In this document: positions 1 to 5,680 of the stretch, piece after piece | Position numbering within the stretch: the first letter of the stretch is position 1 | Layout of the letters: the number at the start of each line of letters is the position of its first letter | Assembly (NCBI GenBank): GCA_000436475.1 | Contig: FR886186.1 | Span: forward strand, 1 to 8,606 | From: Eubacterium sp. CAG:248 | Lineage (GTDB): Bacteria; Bacillota; Clostridia; Lachnospirales; Lachnospiraceae | DNA length: 8,606 bases | Reading direction: 5' to 3' | Notes under the pieces: model-generated | Told to the model about the DNA's origin: nothing | What the model saw: the letters and a program-made list of their open reading frames with translations, nothing else | Database searches by the model: none | Position numbers and translations under genes: made by a program

Positions 1-20
1 TTTGTAACTTTCTGAGCCAT
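1..20 (-). CDS. rpsK: 30S ribosomal protein S11, N-terminal start only (partial)
   Basis: Only the first six full codons and two bases of a seventh are in the window, read leftwards from an ATG at 18-20 (M-A-Q-K-V-T). An AGGAGG SD lies at 30-35, nine bases upstream of the ATG. S11 is a platform protein of the 30S subunit, and rpsK follows rpsM in the alpha operon of most bacteria; the start of Firmicute S11 proteins resembles this sequence. The gap from the rpsM stop is 28 bp. The identification rests mainly on position and the SD, because six residues are little to judge by. Confidence 0.8.
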
Positions 21-48
21 GATAAATAACCTCCTGTGAGTTTAACAA

Positions 49-423
49 TTATTTCTTCTTATTTGCTACTGTCTTCTTAGGTCCCTTGCAAGTTCTTGCA
101 TTAGTCTTAGTCTTCTGACCTCTAACTGGGAGACCCTTTCTATGACGGATTCCTCTGTAGCATCCGATTTCCTTTAATCTCTTGATGTTCATGGCAACTT
201 CTCTTCTTAAGTCACCTTCTACTAAATGTTCTGGATCAGCATCTATAACCTTAGCGATCTTAGCAACTTCTTCATCTGTTAAGTCCTTAACACGTGTATC
301 TGGATTAACACCAGCCTCTGCAAGGATCTTAGTTGCTCTAACTCGTCCAATACCATAAACATAAGTAAGTCCGATTTCGATACGTTTTTCTCTTGGTAAG
401 TCTACACCTGAAATACGAGCCAT
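49..423 (-). CDS. rpsM: 30S ribosomal protein S13
   Basis: This 124-residue protein has the full normal length for S13, the head protein of the small subunit that contacts the large subunit (bridges B1a/B1b) and the P-site tRNA. The N-terminus MARISGVDLP and the helical segment around residues 14-35 (YGIGR at 23-27) match the family. The C-terminal basic tail carries RGIRHRKGLPVRGQ at about 90-103 and ends in lysines that reach the P site. It starts at an ATG (421-423) with a GGAGG SD at 435-439. It is the first gene of the alpha-type section and is preceded by 311 bp with a promoter and a structured leader, so it is probably transcribed separately from the upstream spc section as well as by read-through. 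Confidence 0.98.
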   Translation of the reverse strand: MARISGVDLPREKRIEIGLTYVYGIGRVRATKILAEAGVNPDTRVKDLTDEEVAKIAKVIDADPEHLVEGDLRREVAMNIKRLKEIGCYRGIRHRKGLPVRGQKTKTNARTCKGPKKTVANKKK

Positions 424-474
424 GTGTTCTTTAACCTCCGTTAATCAAATATATATGTTATTAATCAATTCTGT

Positions 475-543
475 GTAGCTGTATACATACGCAGCCCGCC
501 AGTTTCCTGCCGTCTGAAATGTGTGCGTTGCCATAACTGCTAC
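475..543 (-). promoter_or_regulatory. Structured 5' leader hairpin upstream of rpsM
   Basis: On the coding strand this 69-base stretch can fold into one long interrupted hairpin. Outer helix: GTAGC at 543-539 with GCTAC at 479-475. Middle helix: ACG at 528-526 with CGT at 491-489. Upper helix: CAG (516-514) with CTG (494-492), CG (512-511) with CG (498-497), and CAG (509-507) with CTG (502-500), closed by a GAAA tetraloop at 506-503. Internal loops separate the helices; an alternative ACGCA/TGCGT pairing (528-524 with 493-489) competes with part of the upper stem. The predicted transcription start falls at the first bases of the outer helix. The seen facts are the complementary arms; a regulatory role, for example binding of a ribosomal protein such as S4 or S13, is inference. 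Confidence 0.5.
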
Positions 544-548
544 GATAA

Positions 549-577
549 TTTATAAAATAGCAATGACCACCTTACAA
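549..577 (-). promoter_or_regulatory. Predicted sigma-A-type promoter of rpsM
   Basis: The coding strand reads TTGTAA (577-572) as a -35 element, a 17-base spacer, and TATAAA (554-549) as a -10 element. These match the vegetative consensus at 4/6 and 5/6 with ideal spacing. Transcription would begin near 541-543, giving a leader of about 120 bases before the rpsM start codon. The position at the head of the alpha-type gene group supports it. Confidence 0.6.
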
Positions 578-704
578 CTTAGCCGGGTGATTCATCACTG
601 CAGCCGCAAAACTACTTAATTTGTCTGTTATAGTGAGTAACAGTACAAAACTACAATATGTTATGACATCAACTAGTGATATTGACACCATAACGCACAA
701 ACAT

Positions 705-724
705 GAGAAGTATTCCTACTTCTC
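705..724 (-). other. Perfect 8-bp hairpin with GGAA loop after rpmJ
   Basis: GAGAAGTA and its exact complement TACTTCTC flank four bases that read GGAA on the mRNA strand, a GNRA-type tetraloop. It begins 11 bases beyond the rpmJ stop codon. No U-run follows, so it is not a normal intrinsic terminator; it may be a 3'-end stabiliser or processing element. The rest of the gap, 578-704, holds only weaker structure: a 6-bp stem CTGTTA/TAACAG at 625-643 with a 7-base loop, whose left arm overlaps a TATAAC -10-like hexamer (627-632). Confidence 0.45.
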
Positions 725-734
725 TCCAAAAGGA

Positions 735-848
735 TTAACCCTGTCTCTGCTTGTGCTTAGGGTTTTCACATATGATCATGATTCTACCCTTTCTCTTAAT
801 GACTTTGCATTTTTCACAAATTGGTTTAACTGATGATCTAACCTTCAC
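735..848 (-). CDS. rpmJ: 50S ribosomal protein L36 (zinc-binding form)
   Basis: A 37-residue protein, the exact usual length of bacterial L36, is encoded from a GTG start at 848-846 to TAA at 737-735. It begins MKVRSSVKPICEKCK and ends CENPKHKQRQG. The zinc ligands of the C+ form are all present: Cys11, Cys14, Cys27 and His32. L36 is a small zinc-ribbon protein near the peptidyl transferase region that stabilises 23S rRNA folding. The start is fixed by an AAAGGAGG SD at 857-864, eight bases upstream, and by agreement with the family N-terminus. It follows infA, as in many Firmicutes, but after a 137-bp gap with its own promoter motif. The GTG start and small size make it easy to miss. Confidence 0.97.
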   Translation of the reverse strand: MKVRSSVKPICEKCKVIKRKGRIMIICENPKHKQRQG

Positions 849-856
849 TGCAAAAG

Positions 857-864
857 CCTCCTTT
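857..864 (-). promoter_or_regulatory. Shine-Dalgarno fixing the GTG start of rpmJ
   Basis: AAAGGAGG on the coding strand, eight bases before GTG at 848-846. No in-frame ATG gives a complete L36 N-terminus, so this site decides the start. Confidence 0.85.
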
Positions 865-882
865 CAGACAAGTTCGTTAGCT

Positions 883-912
883 ATTATATCATAGCCATAT
901 TTTTAAATGCAA
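883..912 (-). promoter_or_regulatory. Predicted extended -10 promoter of rpmJ
   Basis: The coding strand has a perfect TATAAT at 888-883 preceded by TGA (891-889), forming an extended -10 element (TGnTATAAT). A weak -35 candidate, TTGCAT (912-907), lies 18 bases upstream of the hexamer. The start would be near 875-877, about 28 bases before the GTG of rpmJ. Because it sits just after an inverted repeat in the infA-rpmJ gap, it could restart transcription for rpmJ and the alpha-type genes. Confidence 0.6.
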
Positions 913-930
913 GAAAAACTTTCAATTTTC

Positions 931-969
931 TCTAAAAAATATTGCACAAAATTTACAATATTTTTTAGA
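931..969 (-). terminator. 14-bp perfect inverted repeat after infA (possible weak terminator)
   Basis: TCTAAAAAATATTG (931-944) and its exact complement (956-969) flank an 11-base loop, starting 17 bases after the infA stop. On the coding strand the 5' arm carries six A and the 3' arm six T, so the U-run lies inside the stem and the structure looks similar on either strand. Only three G-C pairs (two G/C near the ends of the arms) support it, so it is a weak or conditional terminator at best. It could partly insulate infA from the rpmJ promoter just downstream. Confidence 0.45.
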
Positions 970-985
970 TACTTTTTAAAAGATT

Positions 986-1204
986 TTACTTATCTCTCCA
1001 GATAATTCTTCCTTTAGTAAGATCATATGGAGAAAGCTCTATAGTAACTTTATCTCCTGGAAGAATTCTAATGAAGTTCATTCTTAACTTTCCACTTATT
1101 GTTGCAAGAATCTGATGTCCATTCTCAAGTTCAACCTTAAAGAATGCATTTGGTAACTTCTCAACAACTTTTCCTTCGATTTCTATAACGTCTGCCTTTG
1201 ACAT
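986..1204 (-). CDS. infA: Translation initiation factor IF-1
   Basis: The 72-residue product has the standard length of IF-1 and is one OB-fold throughout. Typical segments are visible: MSKADVIEIEGKVVE at the N-terminus, the RNA-binding stretch ISGKLRMNFIRILPGDKV at about 36-53, and the C-terminal SPYDLTKGRIIWR at about 58-70. IF-1 binds the A site of the 30S subunit and works with IF-2 and IF-3 to select the initiator tRNA. The ATG at 1204-1202 has an AAGGAGG SD at 1212-1218, seven bases upstream. The gene lies 71 bp after the KOW gene, a Firmicute arrangement; in that gap I see no convincing promoter. A 14-bp inverted repeat follows the gene. Confidence 0.98.
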   Translation of the reverse strand: MSKADVIEIEGKVVEKLPNAFFKVELENGHQILATISGKLRMNFIRILPGDKVTIELSPYDLTKGRIIWRDK

Positions 1205-1275
1205 TTAACTGCCTCCTTAATTAATCTCTGATTTACATTGTTATGTTATATGCCAAATATTCATATCCAGCATAA

Positions 1276-1533
1276 TTACTGAATATTTTTAATCGCATAT
1301 TTAATATCTTCATTCGACAATGCAACATTATTATTAATCCTGCATGCTATTGTATCGTCAGTTCTTTTAATTAACTGAACATGTTTTAGCTTTTTCTTTT
1401 TTGGATTATTTACTTTTCTTATTTTTCCATCCACAAGATATACATACTCATCATCTGCATCAATAATAACATATATGTTATTATGATCATGTCCTGCTAT
1501 AGATGTGGCAAAACATCCTATATATTTATTCAA
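1276..1533 (-). CDS. Small KOW-domain RNA-binding protein (L14e-like, YbzG-type)
   Basis: This 85-residue basic protein sits between map and infA, the position of ybzG in Bacillus subtilis and of KOW-domain (eukaryal/archaeal L14e-like) proteins in many Clostridia. A KOW-like segment covers about residues 4-33 (IGCFATSIAGHDHNN then IYVII), followed by a lysine patch PKKKKLKH at 44-51 and a variable C-terminus. It probably binds rRNA or a ribosome assembly intermediate, but its exact function is not established. It is divergent: the usual Gly-Arg-Asp-Lys-Gly loop reads GHDHNN here, so the second loop glycine is lost. The start is TTG at 1533-1531; the AGGGAGGG SD at 1540-1547, six bases upstream, and the family N-terminus support it. 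The gap from map is 91 bp. Confidence 0.8.
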   Translation of the reverse strand: MNKYIGCFATSIAGHDHNNIYVIIDADDEYVYLVDGKIRKVNNPKKKKLKHVQLIKRTDDTIACRINNNVALSNEDIKYAIKNIQ

Positions 1534-1539
1534 GCTGTA

Positions 1540-1547
1540 CCCTCCCT
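1540..1547 (-). promoter_or_regulatory. Shine-Dalgarno fixing the TTG start of the KOW gene
   Basis: AGGGAGGG on the coding strand, six bases before TTG at 1533-1531. There is no other methionine codon near the N-terminus that keeps the KOW segment, so this site decides the start. Confidence 0.8.
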
Positions 1548-1624
1548 ATAACCAGTATCCTGTAACAATTGTCATTTTATACATTGACTTGCTTTATCCT
1601 ACGAGTCTACTGTAATACATGCTT

Positions 1625-2380
1625 CTACTCTGCCAGTGATAATATCTCCGGTCCGTTTTTAGTTACTAACACTGTGTTTTCATAGTGGGCTGACAATGAA
1701 TTATCTATAGTTGATGCAGTCCAGTCATCATCCATCCACTTCACTCTGTAGTCACCTGCACTAACCATAGGCTCTATGGCAAGCGTCATACCTTCATATA
1801 ACTTCATGCCTCTTCGCTGTTGTCTGAAGTTAGGTATTTCTGGTTCTTCGTGAAGCTGTGTTCCGATACCATGACCTACAAGTTCTCTTATAACGCCATA
1901 TCCGAATGACTCATTATAATCTGCAATTGCATTGGAGATTTCATATAAGTGACAGCCTTCTTTGGCAAACTTTATTCCTTCAAAGAAACTCTGCCTTGTC
2001 ACTTCAATCAGTCTTGCTGCTTTATCGCTTATATTGCCTACGCCATAAGTTCTTGCAGCATCTGAATGATACCCCTTATATATAACACCAGCATCAAGAC
2101 TTACTATGTCTCCATCCTTAAGCACTCTTGCCTTTGATGGAATACCATGTACTATCTCTTCATTTACTGATACACATATAGAGGCTGGATATCCCTGATA
2201 TCCATAAAATGATGGTATACATCCGTAGCTTTTTATCATCTCATCGCCGATTTTGTTAATGTGATATGTTGTCACACCTGGTTTACATTCCTTTTCAAGT
2301 TCCTTAAGAACTGTTCCAAGTATCCTGCCAGCTTCTCTCATTAATTCTATTTCGTGCTTTGACTTAACTGTTACAGACAT
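1625..2380 (-). CDS. map: Methionine aminopeptidase, type I
   Basis: The 251-residue enzyme removes the initiator methionine from nascent proteins in the cytoplasm after deformylation. The pita-bread fold is shown by the dinuclear metal ligands in order: Asp96 (SLDAGV), Asp107 (YHSDAAR), His170 (VGHGIG), Glu203 (AIEPM) and Glu234 (HYENTV). The substrate-contacting histidines His78 (IVHGIP) and His177 (LHEEP) are also present. Its length is that of the bacterial type Ia class without an N-terminal extension. It begins only 7 bp after the adk stop, with the purine-rich end of adk (AGGAAAG and GTAGG) serving as SD, so adk and map are probably translated in tandem. It ends with TAG before a 91-bp gap to the KOW gene. 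Confidence 0.97.
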   Translation of the reverse strand: MSVTVKSKHEIELMREAGRILGTVLKELEKECKPGVTTYHINKIGDEMIKSYGCIPSFYGYQGYPASICVSVNEEIVHGIPSKARVLKDGDIVSLDAGVIYKGYHSDAARTYGVGNISDKAARLIEVTRQSFFEGIKFAKEGCHLYEISNAIADYNESFGYGVIRELVGHGIGTQLHEEPEIPNFRQQRRGMKLYEGMTLAIEPMVSAGDYRVKWMDDDWTASTIDNSLSAHYENTVLVTKNGPEILSLAE

Positions 2381-2387
2381 AACCAGC

Positions 2388-3032
2388 CTACTTTCCTAAA
2401 ACATTTACAATTGCATTGAATACATCATCCATTGCCTGTGTACCATCAACCTCTGCTAATACACCCTTCTTTGAATAGTAATCAATCAATGGCTGAGTCT
2501 GTTCATGATATACAGATAATCTGTTCTTAACAGTTTCTGGCTTATCATCATCTCTTAATATGAGCTTTTCTCCGCATGTATCACATACACCTTCTACCTT
2601 AGGTGCATTAAACTGGATATGGTATGTAGCACCACAACCTACACATGCTCTTCTTCCAGACATTCTGTTAATAATATTTTCATCTGGAACTTCTACATTT
2701 ATAGCGAAATCTACAGCTTCATTATTAGCAGCAAGTGCCTTATCAAGTGCCTCTGCCTGAGGAATTGTTCTTGGGAAACCATCTAATACATATCCATTAG
2801 CACAGTCAGCTTCCTTAAATCTGTCCATGATAAGATCTACAACTAATTCATCTGGTACAAGTTCTCCCTTATCCATATATGTCTTAGCTTTCTGACCAAG
2901 CTCTGTATTATTCTTAATATTAGCTCTGAAAATATCTCCTGTTGAGATGTGAGGAATTGAATACTTCTCAGCGATTTTCTTTGCCTGTGTTCCCTTACCA
3001 GCTCCTGGAGCTCCTAACATAATAATCTTCAT
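2388..3032 (-). CDS. adk: Adenylate kinase (zinc-binding LID)
   Basis: This 214-residue enzyme interconverts ATP + AMP and 2 ADP in the cytoplasm. The P-loop GAPGAGKGT is at residues 7-15, the AMP-binding region includes STGDIFR (30-36), and DGFPRT is at 84-89. The LID domain is the long form with four cysteines, Cys130-x2-Cys133 and Cys150-x2-Cys153, the structural zinc site of Gram-positive enzymes. The arginine-rich NRMSGRR (122-128) before the LID holds phosphate-binding residues. The ATG has a GAGGT SD at 3039-3043, six bases upstream. The gene follows secY after 90 bp that contain a GNRA-capped hairpin and precedes map by 7 bp; the secY-adk-map order is typical of Firmicutes. Confidence 0.98.
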   Translation of the reverse strand: MKIIMLGAPGAGKGTQAKKIAEKYSIPHISTGDIFRANIKNNTELGQKAKTYMDKGELVPDELVVDLIMDRFKEADCANGYVLDGFPRTIPQAEALDKALAANNEAVDFAINVEVPDENIINRMSGRRACVGCGATYHIQFNAPKVEGVCDTCGEKLILRDDDKPETVKNRLSVYHEQTQPLIDYYSKKGVLAEVDGTQAMDDVFNAIVNVLGK

Positions 3033-3074
3033 ATGTCTACCTCATTAACTTTCATTTGCTTTTTATACACAAAT

Positions 3075-3104
3075 GACTCGCCCAACATTACTGTCAGGCA
3101 AGTC
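3075..3104 (-). other. Long GNRA-capped hairpin between secY and adk
   Basis: On the mRNA strand GACUUGCC (3104-3097) pairs with GGCGAGUC (3082-3075) with one U-G wobble, and the helix continues through UGACA/UGUUG (two further wobbles) to a GUAA tetraloop at 3091-3088. That is a 13-pair stem with a four-base GNRA loop. No U-run follows, so it is not an ordinary terminator. It lies 18 bases past the secY stop and 31 bases before the adk SD; it could be a stability, processing or regulatory element, which is inference. Confidence 0.5.
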
Positions 3105-3122
3105 CTCTAAATACTAATAAGC

Positions 3123-4442
3123 TTATTCGCTTAAGAATCCTTTATAATAACGATTAACCATCTGAGATTCAATCTGCTTTAATGTTTCAAGTACTACACC
3201 AACGATGATGATGACAGATGTACCACCAAATGAAACACTTGCATTAAAGAATCCTGTACACATAATTGGTATTAATGCAATGATGAGTAATCCAACTGCA
3301 CCGACGAATACAATGTAGTTGAGTATATTATTAAGATAATCACTAGTTGACTTACCAGGTGTTATACCTGGGATAACTCCACCAGCCTTCTTAAGATTAT
3401 CAGCAACCTCAATCGGATTAAATGTGATTGATGTGTAGAAGTAGGCAAATATTATAAGTAATACTATGTATAATATTAAACCTAACGAATACTTAGGTGC
3501 TGATACTCTGCACCAGTATGAAGAGCTTAAATATCTTGTCCATTCGTATGACTTTCCGAATAACTGTGCAATAATTACAGGGAACTGCATAAGTGATGAT
3601 GCAAAAATAACTGGCATAACACCTGCTGTATTAACCTTTAAAGGAATGTTAGTAGACTGTCCGCCGAAAGACTTTCTACCACTAACCTTCTGTGAATATT
3701 GAACAGGAATTCTTCTCTCTCCATCCTGTAAAAAGCATACCAGAACAACCATTACTACAAGAATTGCAATAATAATTGCGGCTGCTAATACACCCTTTGC
3801 AATAGTTCTAGGTGCAACAAATGTGCTATACAATGTAGCAAAATCGCTTGGCATACCTGATATGATGTTAATAAGAAGAACGATTGAAATACCGTTACCA
3901 ACACCATTCTCAGTAATTCTTTCACCAAGCCACATAAGCATTGCAGAACCTGCTGTAAGTGCTGCAACTACTACTATTATACTTACAATATAATGCAATG
4001 TACTAAAGCCCTGGTATCCCTTAATAAGACCAGATCTACCAAAACCAACAGACATTGCTATACTCTCGATAAGAGCAAGAGCTATTGTTACATATCTAGT
4101 AATTGCTGCAATCTTCTTTCTACCATCTTCGCCTTCCTTTTGCATTTCCTCTAACTTAGGAATCGCAATAGCAAGGAGCTGCATGATGATAGATGAAGTA
4201 ATATATGGCGTTATACTTAACGCAAAGAGGGACATTCTTTCGAATGAACCTCCTGTAAATGCGCTAAGATAGCTCAAATCACCAGTATTAATTCCACTAA
4301 GTAAGCTACTGAAATACTCTGTATCTACTCCTGGAATAGGAAGTAAACTTCCCACTCTGACAATAACAAGAATCATAAGAGTATATAAGATCTTTTTTCT
4401 TATGTCTTTGTTTTTAAAAGCGCCTACAAGTGTCTTTAACAT
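3123..4442 (-). CDS. secY: Protein translocase subunit SecY
   Basis: The 439-residue membrane protein is the channel core of the Sec translocon. Ten hydrophobic segments can be placed at about 19-36, 74-95, 112-131, 150-171, 183-201, 215-238, 269-294, 317-338, 373-393 and 405-422, with the plug region around 55-70. Cytosolic loop C4 carries the ribosome/SecA-contacting GERRIPVQYSQ (241-251) and QSTNIPLKVN (262-271). Loop C5 reads NPIEVADNLKKAGG followed by IPGITPGK; the family arginine in PGIRPG (Arg357 in E. coli) is Thr361 here. The ATG follows the rplO stop after one base, and its SD (GAGGTGAT) lies inside the rplO 3' end, so the two are translationally coupled. It is the last spc-type gene before adk. 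Confidence 0.98.
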   Translation of the reverse strand: MLKTLVGAFKNKDIRKKILYTLMILVIVRVGSLLPIPGVDTEYFSSLLSGINTGDLSYLSAFTGGSFERMSLFALSITPYITSSIIMQLLAIAIPKLEEMQKEGEDGRKKIAAITRYVTIALALIESIAMSVGFGRSGLIKGYQGFSTLHYIVSIIVVVAALTAGSAMLMWLGERITENGVGNGISIVLLINIISGMPSDFATLYSTFVAPRTIAKGVLAAAIIIAILVVMVVLVCFLQDGERRIPVQYSQKVSGRKSFGGQSTNIPLKVNTAGVMPVIFASSLMQFPVIIAQLFGKSYEWTRYLSSSYWCRVSAPKYSLGLILYIVLLIIFAYFYTSITFNPIEVADNLKKAGGVIPGITPGKSTSDYLNNILNYIVFVGAVGLLIIALIPIMCTGFFNASVSFGGTSVIIIVGVVLETLKQIESQMVNRYYKGFLSE

Positions 4443-4443
4443 A

Positions 4444-4884
4444 TTAGATCACCTCGCAAGAACCACCAAGAGCTTCGATCTTTTCCTGTGCTGAAGCACT
4501 AAATGCGTTAGCCTTAACATTGAGTTTCTTTGTGAGTTCGCCATTACCAAGAATCTTGATACCATCCTTAGGATTCTTAACGATACCTGATTCGATTAAT
4601 GTATCAACTGTTACTTCTGCACCATTATCAAATCTTTCTAATGTGCTGATGTTGATAGCTACGAATTCTCTACGGTTTCTGTTTGTGAAACCTCTCTTAG
4701 GAATTCTTCTATATAATGGCATCTGACCACCTTCAAAACCTGGTCTTGGTGCTCCTGAACGAGCCTTCTGTCCCTTATGACCTTTACCAGCTGTCTTGCC
4801 ATTTCCTGAACCATGTCCACGGCCTCTTCTGAAATTATCGCTCATTACTGAACCCTCTGCTGGGCTTAAATTAGATAAATCCAT
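4444..4884 (-). CDS. rplO: 50S ribosomal protein L15
   Basis: This 146-residue protein has the usual L15 length. L15 is a late-assembly large-subunit protein that threads a basic glycine-rich N-terminal arm through 23S rRNA. That arm is visible at about 19-44 (RRGRGHGSGNGKTAGKG and on to QKARSG), followed by PGFEGGQMPL (48-57) and RRIPKRGF. The C-terminal globular domain ends in EALGGSCEVI. The ATG has an AAGGAGGT SD at 4891-4898. The 29-bp gap from rpmD and one-base gap to secY fit the standard rpmD-rplO-secY order. Confidence 0.98.
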   Translation of the reverse strand: MDLSNLSPAEGSVMSDNFRRGRGHGSGNGKTAGKGHKGQKARSGAPRPGFEGGQMPLYRRIPKRGFTNRNRREFVAINISTLERFDNGAEVTVDTLIESGIVKNPKDGIKILGNGELTKKLNVKANAFSASAQEKIEALGGSCEVI

Positions 4885-4913
4885 TATTGCACCTCCTTAT
4901 CTGAATTATTAAA

Positions 4914-5099
4914 TTAGATTTCTTCTACCTTTAACATATAACCAATCTGCTGAATCTGTCCTCTTGTTGCAGCATTATCTGGAAGTTCAACTGTCTTATG
5001 CATCTTTGTAAGACCCATAGCTTCAACAGTTCTTCTATGCTTAGGAACAGCACTGATTGGAGACTTAACTAAAGTTATTCTTAACTTCTTATCAGCCAT
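4914..5099 (-). CDS. rpmD: 50S ribosomal protein L30
   Basis: The product is 61 residues from the ATG at 5099-5097 (MADKKLRITLVKSPISAVPK), the usual length of bacterial L30, a small surface protein of the large subunit bound to 23S rRNA. Conserved features are KSPI (12-15), HRRTVEAMGL (21-30) and the C-terminal GYMLKVEEI. A longer frame from an ATG at 5111-5109 adds four residues, but that ATG overlaps the GGAGG SD at 5105-5109, so the internal ATG is the right start. A small GTCG/CGAC hairpin (5114-5126) lies just upstream of the SD. It sits between rpsE (49-bp gap) and rplO. Confidence 0.97.
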   Translation of the reverse strand: MADKKLRITLVKSPISAVPKHRRTVEAMGLTKMHKTVELPDNAATRGQIQQIGYMLKVEEI

Positions 5100-5104
5100 T
5101 TTAA

Positions 5105-5109
5105 CCTCC
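5105..5109 (-). promoter_or_regulatory. Shine-Dalgarno that sets the rpmD start
   Basis: GGAGG lies five bases before the ATG at 5099-5097 and within the first codons of the longer reading frame from 5111. This shows that the shorter L30 is the translated form. Confidence 0.8.
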
Positions 5110-5148
5110 ATCTGTCGATTAACGACTATATCAATGTTTATTTGTTAA

Positions 5149-5658
5149 TTAGCCAAGGATCTCGCGAACAGACTTTCCACGAAGTCTTGCAACTTCTTCT
5201 GGAGTCTTCATAGACTTAAGACCTTCTATTGTTGCTAATACAGCATTCTGCTTGTTATTAGAACCAAGTGACTTTGTACGGATGTTCTTAATTCCTGCAA
5301 GTTCAAGTACTGAACGGGCTGGACCACCTGCGATGATACCTGTACCTTCTGGAGCCTTCTTAAGAAGAACTGTTGCTCCTCCGAACTTTCCTGTGAAGTC
5401 ATGTGGAACTGAGCAATTTGCATCCATAGGAACTTCTACTAAATGTTTCATAGCATCTTCTTTTCCCTTGCGGATAGCTTCAGGAACTTCAGCTGCCTTA
5501 CCAACACCAGCGCCAACATGTCCGTTGCCATCACCAACAACAACTAAAGCTGCAAAACGCATGTTACGTCCACCCTTTACAACCTTTGTTACACGCTTGA
5601 TTGATACTACATTATCTCTTAACTCTAAATTGCTAGCATCAATTATTGTACGTTTCAT
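5149..5658 (-). CDS. rpsE: 30S ribosomal protein S5
   Basis: From the ATG at 5658-5656 the protein has 169 residues (MKRTIIDASNLELRDNVVSI), normal for Firmicute S5. S5 sits at the back of the 30S subunit near the decoding centre and mRNA entrance and affects fidelity. The N-terminal double-stranded-RNA-binding-like domain spans about 15-78 with the VTKVVKGGR loop (23-31), where spectinomycin resistance changes map in other bacteria; the wild-type Lys-Gly-Gly is present. GDGNGHVGAGVGKA (42-55) and KAPEGTGIIAGGPARSVLE (101-119) are family signatures. A longer frame from TTG at 5691 overlaps rplR and contains the SD, so it was rejected. The gap from rplR is 22 bp. Confidence 0.97.
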   Translation of the reverse strand: MKRTIIDASNLELRDNVVSIKRVTKVVKGGRNMRFAALVVVGDGNGHVGAGVGKAAEVPEAIRKGKEDAMKHLVEVPMDANCSVPHDFTGKFGGATVLLKKAPEGTGIIAGGPARSVLELAGIKNIRTKSLGSNNKQNAVLATIEGLKSMKTPEEVARLRGKSVREILG

Positions 5659-5669
5659 ACTGTTTGTTT

Positions 5670-5676
5670 CTCCCTT
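5670..5676 (-). promoter_or_regulatory. Shine-Dalgarno that sets the rpsE start
   Basis: AAGGGAG on the coding strand, eleven bases before the ATG at 5658-5656 and downstream of the TTG at 5691 that opens the longer frame. It supports the 169-residue product. Confidence 0.7.
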
Positions 5677-5680
5677 CCGC

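Noticed and set aside
621..833. 70-residue plus-strand ORF in the rpmJ-rpsM gap
   Set aside because: It runs antisense across rpmJ and its downstream gap, has no recognisable domain, and the opposite strand encodes a perfect L36.
1205..1275. TATAAC in the gap before infA as a promoter
   Set aside because: No -35 match at 16-18 bases; AT-rich background explains the hexamer.
1534..1624. Promoter-like ATGACA plus TATAGG before the KOW gene
   Set aside because: The spacer is 19 bases, the -10 match is poor, and the start would fall at or beyond the SD, so translation would not work.
3045..3074. TATAAA upstream of adk as a promoter
   Set aside because: No acceptable -35 at proper spacing and no extended TGn before the hexamer.
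3466..3702. Plus-strand ORF opposite secY
   Set aside because: Antisense shadow of SecY loops; no domain and no SD or promoter context.
5100..5111. Four-residue N-terminal extension of L30
   Set aside because: The upstream ATG overlaps the GGAGG SD; the internal ATG gives the family N-terminus.
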